A stretch of DNA of 6,132 bases from Nanobdellota archaeon. GTDB lineage: Archaea > Nanobdellota > Nanobdellia > Pacearchaeales > GW2011-AR1. Below the pieces are notes generated by a model, which saw nothing but the letters and a program-made list of their open reading frames with translations, did not search any database and was not told where the DNA came from. Each line of letters starts with the position of its first letter. Position 1 is the first letter of the stretch. The translations under genes and the position numbers were made by a program. Positions 1 to 5,284 of this stretch are shown piece by piece. Location of the stretch: positions 1 through 6,132 of the forward strand of contig JAHJRR010000004.1 of the NCBI GenBank assembly GCA_018830685.1, in the 5' to 3' direction.

Positions 1-1880
1 GGAACCCCTTCAGAACCTAACTGAGACAAATCTAATTTTATGAGTATCGCAGTAATCATCGAGGCCAAACCCACAACAACTCCAGAAAGAAGCGGTGCCA
101 AGAAAGACATATTGCTCTTCATATCAGAAACAATCTCCGCAAGCATATCTTTCAACCTCGAAGTTATCTTCCCTATATTCTTCACATATTCAGAAATACT
201 CATCATACTAACAGCAGCAATCCTTGAACCCTTCTTAGAAGATTCAATTAAAATCTTCATACTAATTTGAATCAAATCCGAAGGATAATAAGCAATAGCC
301 CCAGTTCTCTCATCAAAAATAGCCTTCTCAACACTCATCCCCGCCTGTCTGATGTTGTAATTAACCCTCCTAAAGAAATTCTCTGTCATCAAACCCTTAG
401 AAGAATCAGCTACTTCACCAAAAACAAGTTCAAGAGGAACCCCATTTCCAATCCTGTTACCAACCTGAAATAAAGAGTTATTAAATTCCATCTCCAATTG
501 CTTCGTATGAGTCCTTTCAGAAATAATATTCTTAGTTCTCTCCTTTGCAGCTATTGAAAAAAACAAAGCTATTCCCAAAGGAATAAACATACTCAAAATC
601 AAAGCTCCAACTCCAAAAGGACCATTTGTCCCCGTCGCACTATTAGTAAAACCAAACAACATCTCATCCCCAAAAAATCCAAGACCCAAATTTGCAAAAG
701 AATAATCTCTCTGCAAACCAAGCATATCTGGAATAGGTGTATACTGGAAAATTAGAGGCAAGAACCCTAAAATAAACAAAGGTAATACAATAAAGAACGA
801 CGTGAGGTAAGCCCCCTTATTTTTATATTCCTTATACAAAGGATTTCGTTCAATAAGAGAAGTCTCACCATAACCCCCAGGCCTCAAGAACACAACCCTA
901 TCTGTAAGATAAAAAACTACAAAGGGGATAATCATATTGAAAAAAATCAACACGTGCCACCAGGCCAAAATACCGCCAAGCATTGCGGTCGCAAGAGGAA
1001 GTAATGCAAGACCCAACGTGGGCAAAACAACCCCTAACATGTAAACATTAGTTAGAGGACTCTTGACTTCATGAGTAAATTTCAGCATCTTTTCATAAAC
1101 TCCATCAAGAACAACCCTAAGTGATTTCTCAAGCGTCAAAATTCTTCGTGCATCGTCTGGCTCAAAAAGACTACTTTCAATGAGATGAAATGCTTCGATA
1201 AACTCTACAGAATAATCCCTCCAACCTTCAAGATAATTATCCAAACTCGCCTTAATCGTAGAAAACTTCCCCACCTGAACATTATAAAAGACTTTCTTCA
1301 AATCCAAGGCTAAAGGATACTGCAAATTTTCTGATGCAAAAGCAATCGCTCTCTCTAGATTAGGCGTATGCCTCATATAAACAACAACATAAAGAATCGC
1401 GGGAACCATCTGCGAAGAAGCTTTCAATCGCCACTGTGAAGCCAATCTCTTAGGATATCCTTTCATAAAATAAAACAAAAAAGAAGAAACTATCACCATA
1501 AGAAAGAAAAACAAAAATGGAAATGCAATGATGCTCCCTCTTATGAAAGTCACAGCTACAGAGATTAAAACTCCTGCAAAAAAAACTATTAAAAAACTCA
1601 TCATGCTAAGAGTCAATGGTTGCCACGGCTCAAGGTCAAGATGTGCAACATCTAAATGTTTCTGAATTTCTGCAGAATCTTTCTCAGAAACATTTAACTT
1701 AACAAGACTGCCAACACTTTTACACCACCGCTCATATCTAGAAATCGCCGGAGACATCTCTTTCCTAAAATTCACATACTCTCTACTATAATCCACTCTC
1801 TTTTTACCAAAATCCGACATACGACTCTCTATCCTGCTTCCATACTTTTTAAGAATCTCATCAACATCTTTATCTACCAA
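1..1880 (-). CDS. Type II secretion system F-domain membrane platform protein (TadC/ArlJ/PilC-like), partial at its C-terminus
   Basis: This is the probable polytopic inner-membrane platform on which the neighbouring secretion ATPase acts in a type IV pilus-, archaellum- or secretion-like machine. The frame is open for 626 codons with no stop and runs off the left edge. I chose a TTG start at 1880: an in-frame TGA lies three codons upstream (1887-1889), and a strong GAGGTGA Shine-Dalgarno sits 6 bases before the TTG. Residues 1-90 are charged and cytosolic. Membrane helices are visible at about 94-114, 116-138, 278-300, 307-324, 358-378, 418-443 and 593-614. There are two F-domain cytoplasmic helical bundles, about 158-300 and 465-614. 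The second carries the family-like GNGVPLELVFGEVAD (about 457-471) and the closing hydrophobic FLAPLLSGVVVG. Double F domains are usual for archaeal members. The gene lies in the ATPase's orientation but is separated from it by a toxin-antitoxin-like pair. Family assignment is firm; the exact machine is not. Confidence 0.9.
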   Translation of the reverse strand, partial: MVDKDVDEILKKYGSRIESRMSDFGKKRVDYSREYVNFRKEMSPAISRYERWCKSVGSLVKLNVSEKDSAEIQKHLDVAHLDLEPWQPLTLSMMSFLIVFFAGVLISVAVTFIRGSIIAFPFLFFFLMVIVSSFLFYFMKGYPKRLASQWRLKASSQMVPAILYVVVYMRHTPNLERAIAFASENLQYPLALDLKKVFYNVQVGKFSTIKASLDNYLEGWRDYSVEFIEAFHLIESSLFEPDDARRILTLEKSLRVVLDGVYEKMLKFTHEVKSPLTNVYMLGVVLPTLGLALLPLATAMLGGILAWWHVLIFFNMIIPFVVFYLTDRVVFLRPGGYGETSLIERNPLYKEYKNKGAYLTSFFIVLPLFILGFLPLIFQYTPIPDMLGLQRDYSFANLGLGFFGDEMLFGFTNSATGTNGPFGVGALILSMFIPLGIALFFSIAAKERTKNIISERTHTKQLEMEFNNSLFQVGNRIGNGVPLELVFGEVADSSKGLMTENFFRRVNYNIRQAGMSVEKAIFDERTGAIAYYPSDLIQISMKILIESSKKGSRIAAVSMMSISEYVKNIGKITSRLKDMLAEIVSDMKSNMSFLAPLLSGVVVGLASMITAILIKLDLSQLGSEGV

Positions 1881-1886
1881 AACATT

Positions 1887-1893
1887 TCACCTC
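1887..1893 (-). promoter_or_regulatory. Shine-Dalgarno that fixes a TTG start
   Basis: On the minus strand this reads GAGGTGA, with six bases between it and the TTG at 1880-1878. The last three bases are an in-frame TGA stop, so no earlier start is possible in this frame. The next in-frame ATG is at residue 21 (position 1820) and appears to have no comparable site. A TTG start is therefore strongly preferred. Confidence 0.8.
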
Positions 1894-1913
1894 AATGAAC
1901 ACACAAGAACTAG

Positions 1914-1923
1914 CTAAATTTAG
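1914..1923. repeat. Perfect 10-bp palindrome CTAAATTTAG
   Basis: CTAAATTTAG is its own reverse complement and lies at or just downstream of the inferred transcription start of the F-domain gene. An overlapping inverted pair AACTA (1908-1912) and TAGTT (1921-1925) adds to the symmetry. The position would suit an operator for a dimeric regulator, but an AT-rich 10-bp palindrome can arise by chance. Confidence 0.3.
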
Positions 1924-1940
1924 TTAATAAATTTTGGGAT

Positions 1941-1950
1941 TTTTATAAAT
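1941..1950 (-). promoter_or_regulatory. Candidate archaeal TATA box for the F-domain gene
   Basis: The minus strand reads ATTTATAAAA. Archaeal TATA boxes are centred about 26 bases upstream of transcription start, which would put the start near 1919 and leave a leader of about 39 bases carrying the Shine-Dalgarno. A second AT-rich stretch at 1925-1935 (AAAATTTATTA on the minus strand) would give a shorter leader. In AT-rich DNA such matches are common, so this is tentative. Confidence 0.35.
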
Positions 1951-1959
1951 GAAAACTAC

Positions 1960-1975
1960 CGCTCGCTACGCTCGC
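1960..1975. repeat. GC-rich direct repeat CGCTCGC-TA-CGCTCGC
   Basis: Two identical 7-mers, CGCTCGC at 1960-1966 and 1969-1975, are separated by TA. On the minus strand this reads GCGAGCGTAGCGAGCG. It stands out sharply in otherwise AT-rich intergenic DNA. The halves are direct, not inverted, so it does not form a hairpin. From general knowledge, GCGAGCGTAGCGAGC-type strings occur in the intergenic DNA of many bacteria and archaea with no settled function. No second copy is in this window. Confidence 0.6.
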
Positions 1976-1999
1976 ACATCAAACAAGAAATAACAAAAC

Positions 2000-2251
2000 T
2001 CAAAAATTCTTCTGCCCAAATTTCACATCTGTCAAATCAAAACCAATTGGAAAACTAAATTCAATATCCCTTGAATGTGAACGCTTCCTAAAATCAAGCA
2101 CACTTATGCTTTTTATTTCGCCTGTCTTTTTATCAAGCCGCAAAAAAATCCCAGGTTCAATTTCTTCTGCATAACATTCTGAAGGCTCACCTACAGAAAT
2201 CTCAAGAAAATCTCCATCCTCATCATAATAAAGTCTTGTTTTATTTTTCAT
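2000..2251 (-). CDS. DUF2283 family protein, probable antitoxin partner of the upstream BECR-like toxin
   Basis: A small soluble protein of 83 residues, the usual size for DUF2283. The family hallmark opens the protein: a YYDEDGDFLEI strand (residues 8-18) followed by GEPSE. The central EEIEPGIFLRLD-KKTGEI block (30-46) leads to SISVLDFRKR (48-57), matching the family pattern of an acidic strand, a PG-I turn, a TGEI turn and an I-L/F-FRKR end. There is no membrane segment or recognisable DNA-binding motif. Its ATG overlaps the toxin stop codon by four bases (ATGA, 2251-2248), and there is no convincing Shine-Dalgarno, so translation is probably coupled to the toxin. DUF2283 genes are often found beside small BECR-fold toxin-like genes; the antitoxin role is inferred from that pairing and was not seen directly. 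Confidence 0.85.
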   Translation of the reverse strand: MKNKTRLYYDEDGDFLEISVGEPSECYAEEIEPGIFLRLDKKTGEIKSISVLDFRKRSHSRDIEFSFPIGFDLTDVKFGQKNF

Positions 2252-2532
2252 CGGATATATTTAACATAAAACGCTGTAATCACAAACCCGTCGCCATTTA
2301 AATATTTAACGACCGCTAAAAGATACCTATCTGAACTGATTCTGTCCTTGTAATAATTATAATAATAAAATTTATCGCTCCCAGAAGATGAAGTTATTTT
2401 TGTAGGATTTCTAAGAGCATTTTTGATTAACATTTCATCTTCAATTTCTGGATGATCCTTTCTAATATGTTTCCACTGCTTTTCAGTCAGCCTGATTCTT
2501 CTCCCTGTTTTATCCATTATTTCAAAAATCAT
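2248..2532 (-). CDS. BECR-fold (PBECR2-like) RNase toxin candidate
   Basis: A 94-residue protein resembling the barnase-EndoU-colicin E5/D-RelE class of small nucleases, which cleave RNA when not held by an antitoxin. Visible pattern, numbered from this start: KTGRRIRLTEKQWKHIRKDHPEI (8-30), then NPTKI (42-46), a Y-rich strand (YYYNYYKD, 56-63), and the closing strand pair RYLLAVVKYL/GFVITAFYV (69-90). H22, H27, the Y/K residues and T86 are the likely conserved positions. I chose the ATG at 2532 because it follows GAGGGGAG with a four-base gap and shares a base with the ATPase stop codon (TGATG). A GTG at 2577 would overlap the ATPase by 46 bases and add an N-terminus unlike the family. It overlaps the DUF2283 gene by ATGA. 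The toxin-first order is less usual for type II systems. The exact subfamily is uncertain. Confidence 0.72.
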   Translation of the reverse strand: MIFEIMDKTGRRIRLTEKQWKHIRKDHPEIEDEMLIKNALRNPTKITSSSGSDKFYYYNYYKDRISSDRYLLAVVKYLNGDGFVITAFYVKYIR

Positions 2533-4865
2533 CACACTCCCCTCTTCTTCAATTCCCCATTCAACCACTTCTCCCACAACGGAAAAACTCTCTCACTTAA
2601 AGGCAAACCAAATTCACCCATAACTTCATCAGAAATCCTATGGAAAGCATGATTAGACGCCGAACTAAAATCAGCCTCAAGAATCCTTAAATCGCCAATT
2701 CTCTCCGCGGTTTTCACAAGCTCCTCAACAATCTTAGCTCTCAAAAGAATATTATCCCAAACCGCATCCCAATTCCCTGCCCAACCCTTAACATTAGAAG
2801 CAATATCTTTAATCACATCACTATCTCCATTAATCAAATCTTCTGTGGGCTCCAACTGATCAGTCTCAACATTATATTTCATCAAATCAACAAATCCTTT
2901 CTCTTCCAGAGGATCCTTCTGCCAGTGCTTCCTAACTTCAGATATACTAACCAATCTCTTCAAAGAGTGTAGTCCATCAGGAGTCTTGATTGGATTTGCA
3001 ATCGCAATTATATCTGTCGCCTTAAAACTAGTAGCGGGAACATCCAAATCATTTACAACTCTATCAAAAACCCCGTAAGGCGAAGCCCCGTGAATCGTGC
3101 CTGCAACAACATTCGCCAAAGCCCCGACACGCATCGCCTCATAAAGTGCCTGTGCCTCAACGCTCCTAACCTCTCCAATTATCAAACAACTATCTCCCAA
3201 CCTCAAGCTCGTCCTAATTCCATCATCCGCAGACACCTCTGTAGTAGTCTTCAACAAAGCCGAACGAACTTTCATTCTAAGGATATCATATTTCAATTTC
3301 CTCAAGGACTCAACAGGCAATTCTAAAGAATCTTCAATAACAATCATCCTATACTTAGAAATAATCTCCAACATTAAACTTCCCAATAAAGAAGTTTTCC
3401 CTGAACTCCTAGTCCCTGCAATAAGAATCGTTCTCGAACCGTCCGCCAAAAAACCAAGCAATCCAGCAGCGAGCGGATTCATCATTTTATTCTGCACAAA
3501 CAAAGGAAACGTCCAAGGCTCCTCTCTATGTCTTCTAATCGCATACGCTATTCCATCAGGACTCAGCGGTCTCTGAATTATTGCAATTCTCGACCGGATA
3601 TTTCCTATTTCCAATTGAGTATCAAGAATTGGATTCGCTTCATCCAAGGGCCTCCCAGAAATCAATCTAAATTTAGCTGCCCAAGAATCAACATCTTCCT
3701 GACTTGGAATAATATTCGTAAGACATTCATCATATTTCTGATGCCTAATAAAAATAGGAGTCATAGAAATCGGAGCATTGAGAGAAACATCCTGCAACTT
3801 CTTATCCTGTAACAAAACTTCCAAAATACCAAAACCGATAGTATGCCTAACTAATATTGTAGCAAGCCGGTTTAAATCTAAATAACTCGCCTTAATCCCT
3901 TTACTCTTAGCAAGGTCTTGCAACAAATCCTTAGAAATATTAAAGAAAACCTGTCTAGACCTCTCGGTATCTGTAAGCTCCTCTGCTTTCGGCTGATGCT
4001 CCAAAAGAACCCGACGTGCAAGATTAAGCAACATACTATGCTCTTCTCCCAGGGCATTCTCCGGAGGAACGATATGATAAATAAATTTTGACTCATCTTT
4101 CTTCTTAAGTATCGTCACATTAGAAACATCGTGCTCTCCTGCCGAAATCTCATACTGGTCCATAATCTCTGCATCTTCAGGAAAATCTGAAACAAGTCTC
4201 GCGAAAGTAAAATTAGGAATCACATCTGGCTTGAAAAACCTGTGATAAATATCTCTATCTCCCTTTCTATAATCCTGTATGTATGGCAAAGCTTCTTTAA
4301 TTAAAGCCAACCTTTCCATAAGCCCCATAACTCTCTCAAGCAGAGAAATATAACTCTCCTGATCAGAAGCATAAGAAGCACCAAGCTTTCTAAGAAGAAC
4401 CTTTGCTTGAATAATCAGCTTCCTCAACTCAGAATAAGCAAAAATAGGATCACCCTTAAGCATAGAAAGAAACCTAAAAACTTCCTCGTGCCTTTCAGGA
4501 AAAAATCTCTCGCTTATCGCAGCAATCTTCTCACGCGACAAGACTCTCTCCTGCTCAAACAAATAAGTATAGAATGAAGCCACTTCCAAAAGAAAAGACG
4601 TCTCCTTAAAATCATAATTATAATTCTTCTGCTGAATGAAGATTATCCTAGAAACATTTGGATTCTCCATCAAAGCCTCAACAGTCCTCCCCATAACTTC
4701 AAAAGAATCTGCAACACTCGGGACAAACGGCGCTCCCAAGTAATTCAAGTAAAGAATATCTTCAGCTCCCTCTCTTTTAATCTCATAGGAATAAAGCGGT
4801 TTCCCTTTAGATTCTCCAGAAAGGAATGCATCGCCGCCAGCAGACGCTCCCTCTTGCGAAGCCAT
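2532..4865 (-). CDS. Type II/IV secretion system ATPase (GspE/PilB/ArlI/VirB11 superfamily, archaeal type)
   Basis: The cytoplasmic hexameric motor that would power pilus, archaellum-like filament or secretion assembly through the F-domain membrane protein. It has 777 residues. A long N-terminal region (1 to about 300) is rich in charged helices and resembles nothing I can name. The middle (about 300-460) matches the N2 domain leading into the ATPase core. Core motifs are a Walker A GTRSSGKTS (484-492, K490/T491), an acidic Asp box VIEDSLELP (509-517), a Walker B CLIIGEVRS (560-568, E565), a His box AGTIHG (588-593) and SFKATDIIAIANPI (613-626). A tail of about 140 residues follows the core. 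The ATG at 4865 is the only plausible start near the N-terminus and lacks a good Shine-Dalgarno; a TATA-like box 21 bases upstream suggests a leaderless message. It is longer than ArlI/FlaI (about 550 residues), so I give no specific symbol. Confidence 0.93.
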   Translation of the reverse strand: MASQEGASAGGDAFLSGESKGKPLYSYEIKREGAEDILYLNYLGAPFVPSVADSFEVMGRTVEALMENPNVSRIIFIQQKNYNYDFKETSFLLEVASFYTYLFEQERVLSREKIAAISERFFPERHEEVFRFLSMLKGDPIFAYSELRKLIIQAKVLLRKLGASYASDQESYISLLERVMGLMERLALIKEALPYIQDYRKGDRDIYHRFFKPDVIPNFTFARLVSDFPEDAEIMDQYEISAGEHDVSNVTILKKKDESKFIYHIVPPENALGEEHSMLLNLARRVLLEHQPKAEELTDTERSRQVFFNISKDLLQDLAKSKGIKASYLDLNRLATILVRHTIGFGILEVLLQDKKLQDVSLNAPISMTPIFIRHQKYDECLTNIIPSQEDVDSWAAKFRLISGRPLDEANPILDTQLEIGNIRSRIAIIQRPLSPDGIAYAIRRHREEPWTFPLFVQNKMMNPLAAGLLGFLADGSRTILIAGTRSSGKTSLLGSLMLEIISKYRMIVIEDSLELPVESLRKLKYDILRMKVRSALLKTTTEVSADDGIRTSLRLGDSCLIIGEVRSVEAQALYEAMRVGALANVVAGTIHGASPYGVFDRVVNDLDVPATSFKATDIIAIANPIKTPDGLHSLKRLVSISEVRKHWQKDPLEEKGFVDLMKYNVETDQLEPTEDLINGDSDVIKDIASNVKGWAGNWDAVWDNILLRAKIVEELVKTAERIGDLRILEADFSSASNHAFHRISDEVMGEFGLPLSERVFPLWEKWLNGELKKRGV
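2537..2544 (-). promoter_or_regulatory. Shine-Dalgarno for the toxin gene inside the ATPase 3' end
   Basis: The minus strand reads GAGGGGAG, four bases before the ATG at 2532. It lies within the last codons of the ATPase gene, so the toxin is probably translated from the ATPase mRNA by coupling at the TGATG junction. Confidence 0.6.
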
Positions 4866-4885
4866 GTCCTAAACAGAGAGAACGA

Positions 4886-4894
4886 GTTTAAATT
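4886..4894 (-). promoter_or_regulatory. TATA-like box for the secretion ATPase unit
   Basis: The minus strand reads AATTTAAAC, with its inner edge 21 bases from the ATG at 4865. At the usual archaeal spacing, transcription would begin at or within a few bases of the start codon. It is one half of the inverted repeat described for the divergent region. Confidence 0.55.
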
Positions 4895-4912
4895 ATTTTG
4901 TGTATCGCAACA

Positions 4913-4921
4913 AATTTAAAC
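4913..4921 (+). promoter_or_regulatory. TATA-like box for the coiled-coil gene pair
   Basis: AATTTAAAC on the plus strand, 21 bases before the ATG at 4942, with the same sequence and spacing as the box serving the opposite unit. It predicts a leaderless or near-leaderless message. Confidence 0.55.
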
Positions 4922-4941
4922 CACTGTAACATCTAGATTAC

Positions 4942-5283
4942 ATGAAAGAGGGTGAAAACGCCAACGAACAATTCTTATGGGACACAAATACGAAAATTAG
5001 GGATTTAGAAGAAAGAAATAGAATGTTAAAAGACAGGCTCCTTCTAATAGGTCAGAACCTTATAGAAACAAAAGAAAAAACTAATCTGAATATAACCGAA
5101 ATGAAAAAAGATATTGAAATAATAAAAAGAAACGTAGAGAGACTTACTTCATTCATTGAAACAATCTCCACGGAATTTCCTAATTTCGCACGCAGAGAAG
5201 ATCTTGAGATTCTATCTAAACAAGCCAAGATGTTCCAACCGCTAGAATTCGTAAGGAAAAAAAATCTAAAACAAAAAAATTAA
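4942..5283 (+). CDS. Small coiled-coil protein of unknown function
   Basis: I do not recognise a named family. The protein has 113 residues, is soluble and highly charged, with no signal peptide or membrane segment. Residues about 14-76 are a heptad-like coiled coil (for example IRDLEERNRMLKDRL at 19-33 and MKKDIEIIKRNVERL at 54-68). A distinct C-terminal module follows, EFPNFARREDLEILSKQAKMF with QPLEFV (78-104), which has the look of a conserved docking segment. The last residues are lysine- and asparagine-rich and coded by A-tracts. It is the first gene after the divergent promoter and is followed one base later by a second coiled-coil gene, so the two probably act together. Being divergent from a secretion ATPase suggests a scaffold or regulatory role like archaellum ArlC/D/E, which is inference only. 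Confidence 0.85.
   Translation: MKEGENANEQFLWDTNTKIRDLEERNRMLKDRLLLIGQNLIETKEKTNLNITEMKKDIEIIKRNVERLTSFIETISTEFPNFARREDLEILSKQAKMFQPLEFVRKKNLKQKN
5257..5279 (+). repeat. A8 and A7 homopolymer tracts at the junction of the two coiled-coil genes
   Basis: A8 at 5257-5264 and A7 at 5273-5279 lie just before the TAA at 5281. Loss of one A from the A7 tract would bypass that stop and place the first gene in frame with the second (reading ATT AAA ATG GGT). These are possible slippage sites or sequencing-error sites. Confidence 0.5.
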
Positions 5284-5284
5284 A

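Larger units (their letters stand above)
1894..1999. other. Intergenic spacer between the DUF2283 gene and the F-domain gene
   Basis: Non-coding on both strands as far as I can see. Reading on the minus strand it holds a T-rich run just after the DUF2283 stop (1999-1980, a weak candidate for an archaeal U-rich terminator), the GC-rich direct repeat at 1960-1975, an AT-rich box at 1941-1950, a 10-bp palindrome at 1914-1923, and then the Shine-Dalgarno. It is the only sizeable gap within the minus-strand gene block, so the F-domain gene may have its own promoter here. Confidence 0.6.
4866..4941. promoter_or_regulatory. Symmetric divergent promoter region with a perfect 9-bp inverted repeat
   Basis: The whole gap between the divergent start codons. 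GTTTAAATT at 4886-4894 and AATTTAAAC at 4913-4921 are exact reverse complements separated by 18 bases. The axis at 4903.5 is 38.5 bases from the A of each start codon (4865 and 4942). Each half contains TTTAAA centred 24.5 bases from its start codon, close to where an archaeal TATA box would sit for a leaderless transcript. Neither start has a clear Shine-Dalgarno. The symmetry suggests either two mirror-image TATA boxes, a shared operator, or both. Confidence 0.65.

Noticed and set aside
40..473. Two open frames on the plus strand (40-270 and 267-473)
   Set aside because: They lie opposite the F-domain gene, whose product has clear membrane helices and F-domain motifs; their own translations show no family features.
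1960..1975. Reading the GC-rich element as a hairpin terminator or CRISPR remnant
   Set aside because: The halves are direct repeats without self-complementarity, and there are only two 7-mers with a 2-base gap.
2000..2532. The two small genes as prepilins or minor pilins of the machine
   Set aside because: Neither has a class III signal peptide or an N-terminal hydrophobic helix; both are soluble and match toxin- and DUF2283-type patterns.
2532..2577. A GTG start at 2577 giving the toxin 15 more residues
   Set aside because: It would overlap the ATPase gene by 46 bases, its N-terminus does not fit the small-toxin pattern, and the ATG at 2532 has a good Shine-Dalgarno and a stop-start junction.
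2452..3812. Plus-strand open frames at 2452-2652, 3090-3326 and 3528-3812
   Set aside because: They are antisense to the toxin and the ATPase core motifs and show no independent coding evidence.
3878..4096. Minus-strand open frame in a second frame within the ATPase gene
   Set aside because: It is fully inside the ATPase gene, which has an uninterrupted 777-codon frame with motifs.
2532..4865. Naming the ATPase ArlI/FlaI specifically
   Set aside because: No archaellin, ArlH or ArlC/D/E-type gene is recognised beside it, and its length and N-terminal region differ from ArlI; only the superfamily is supported.
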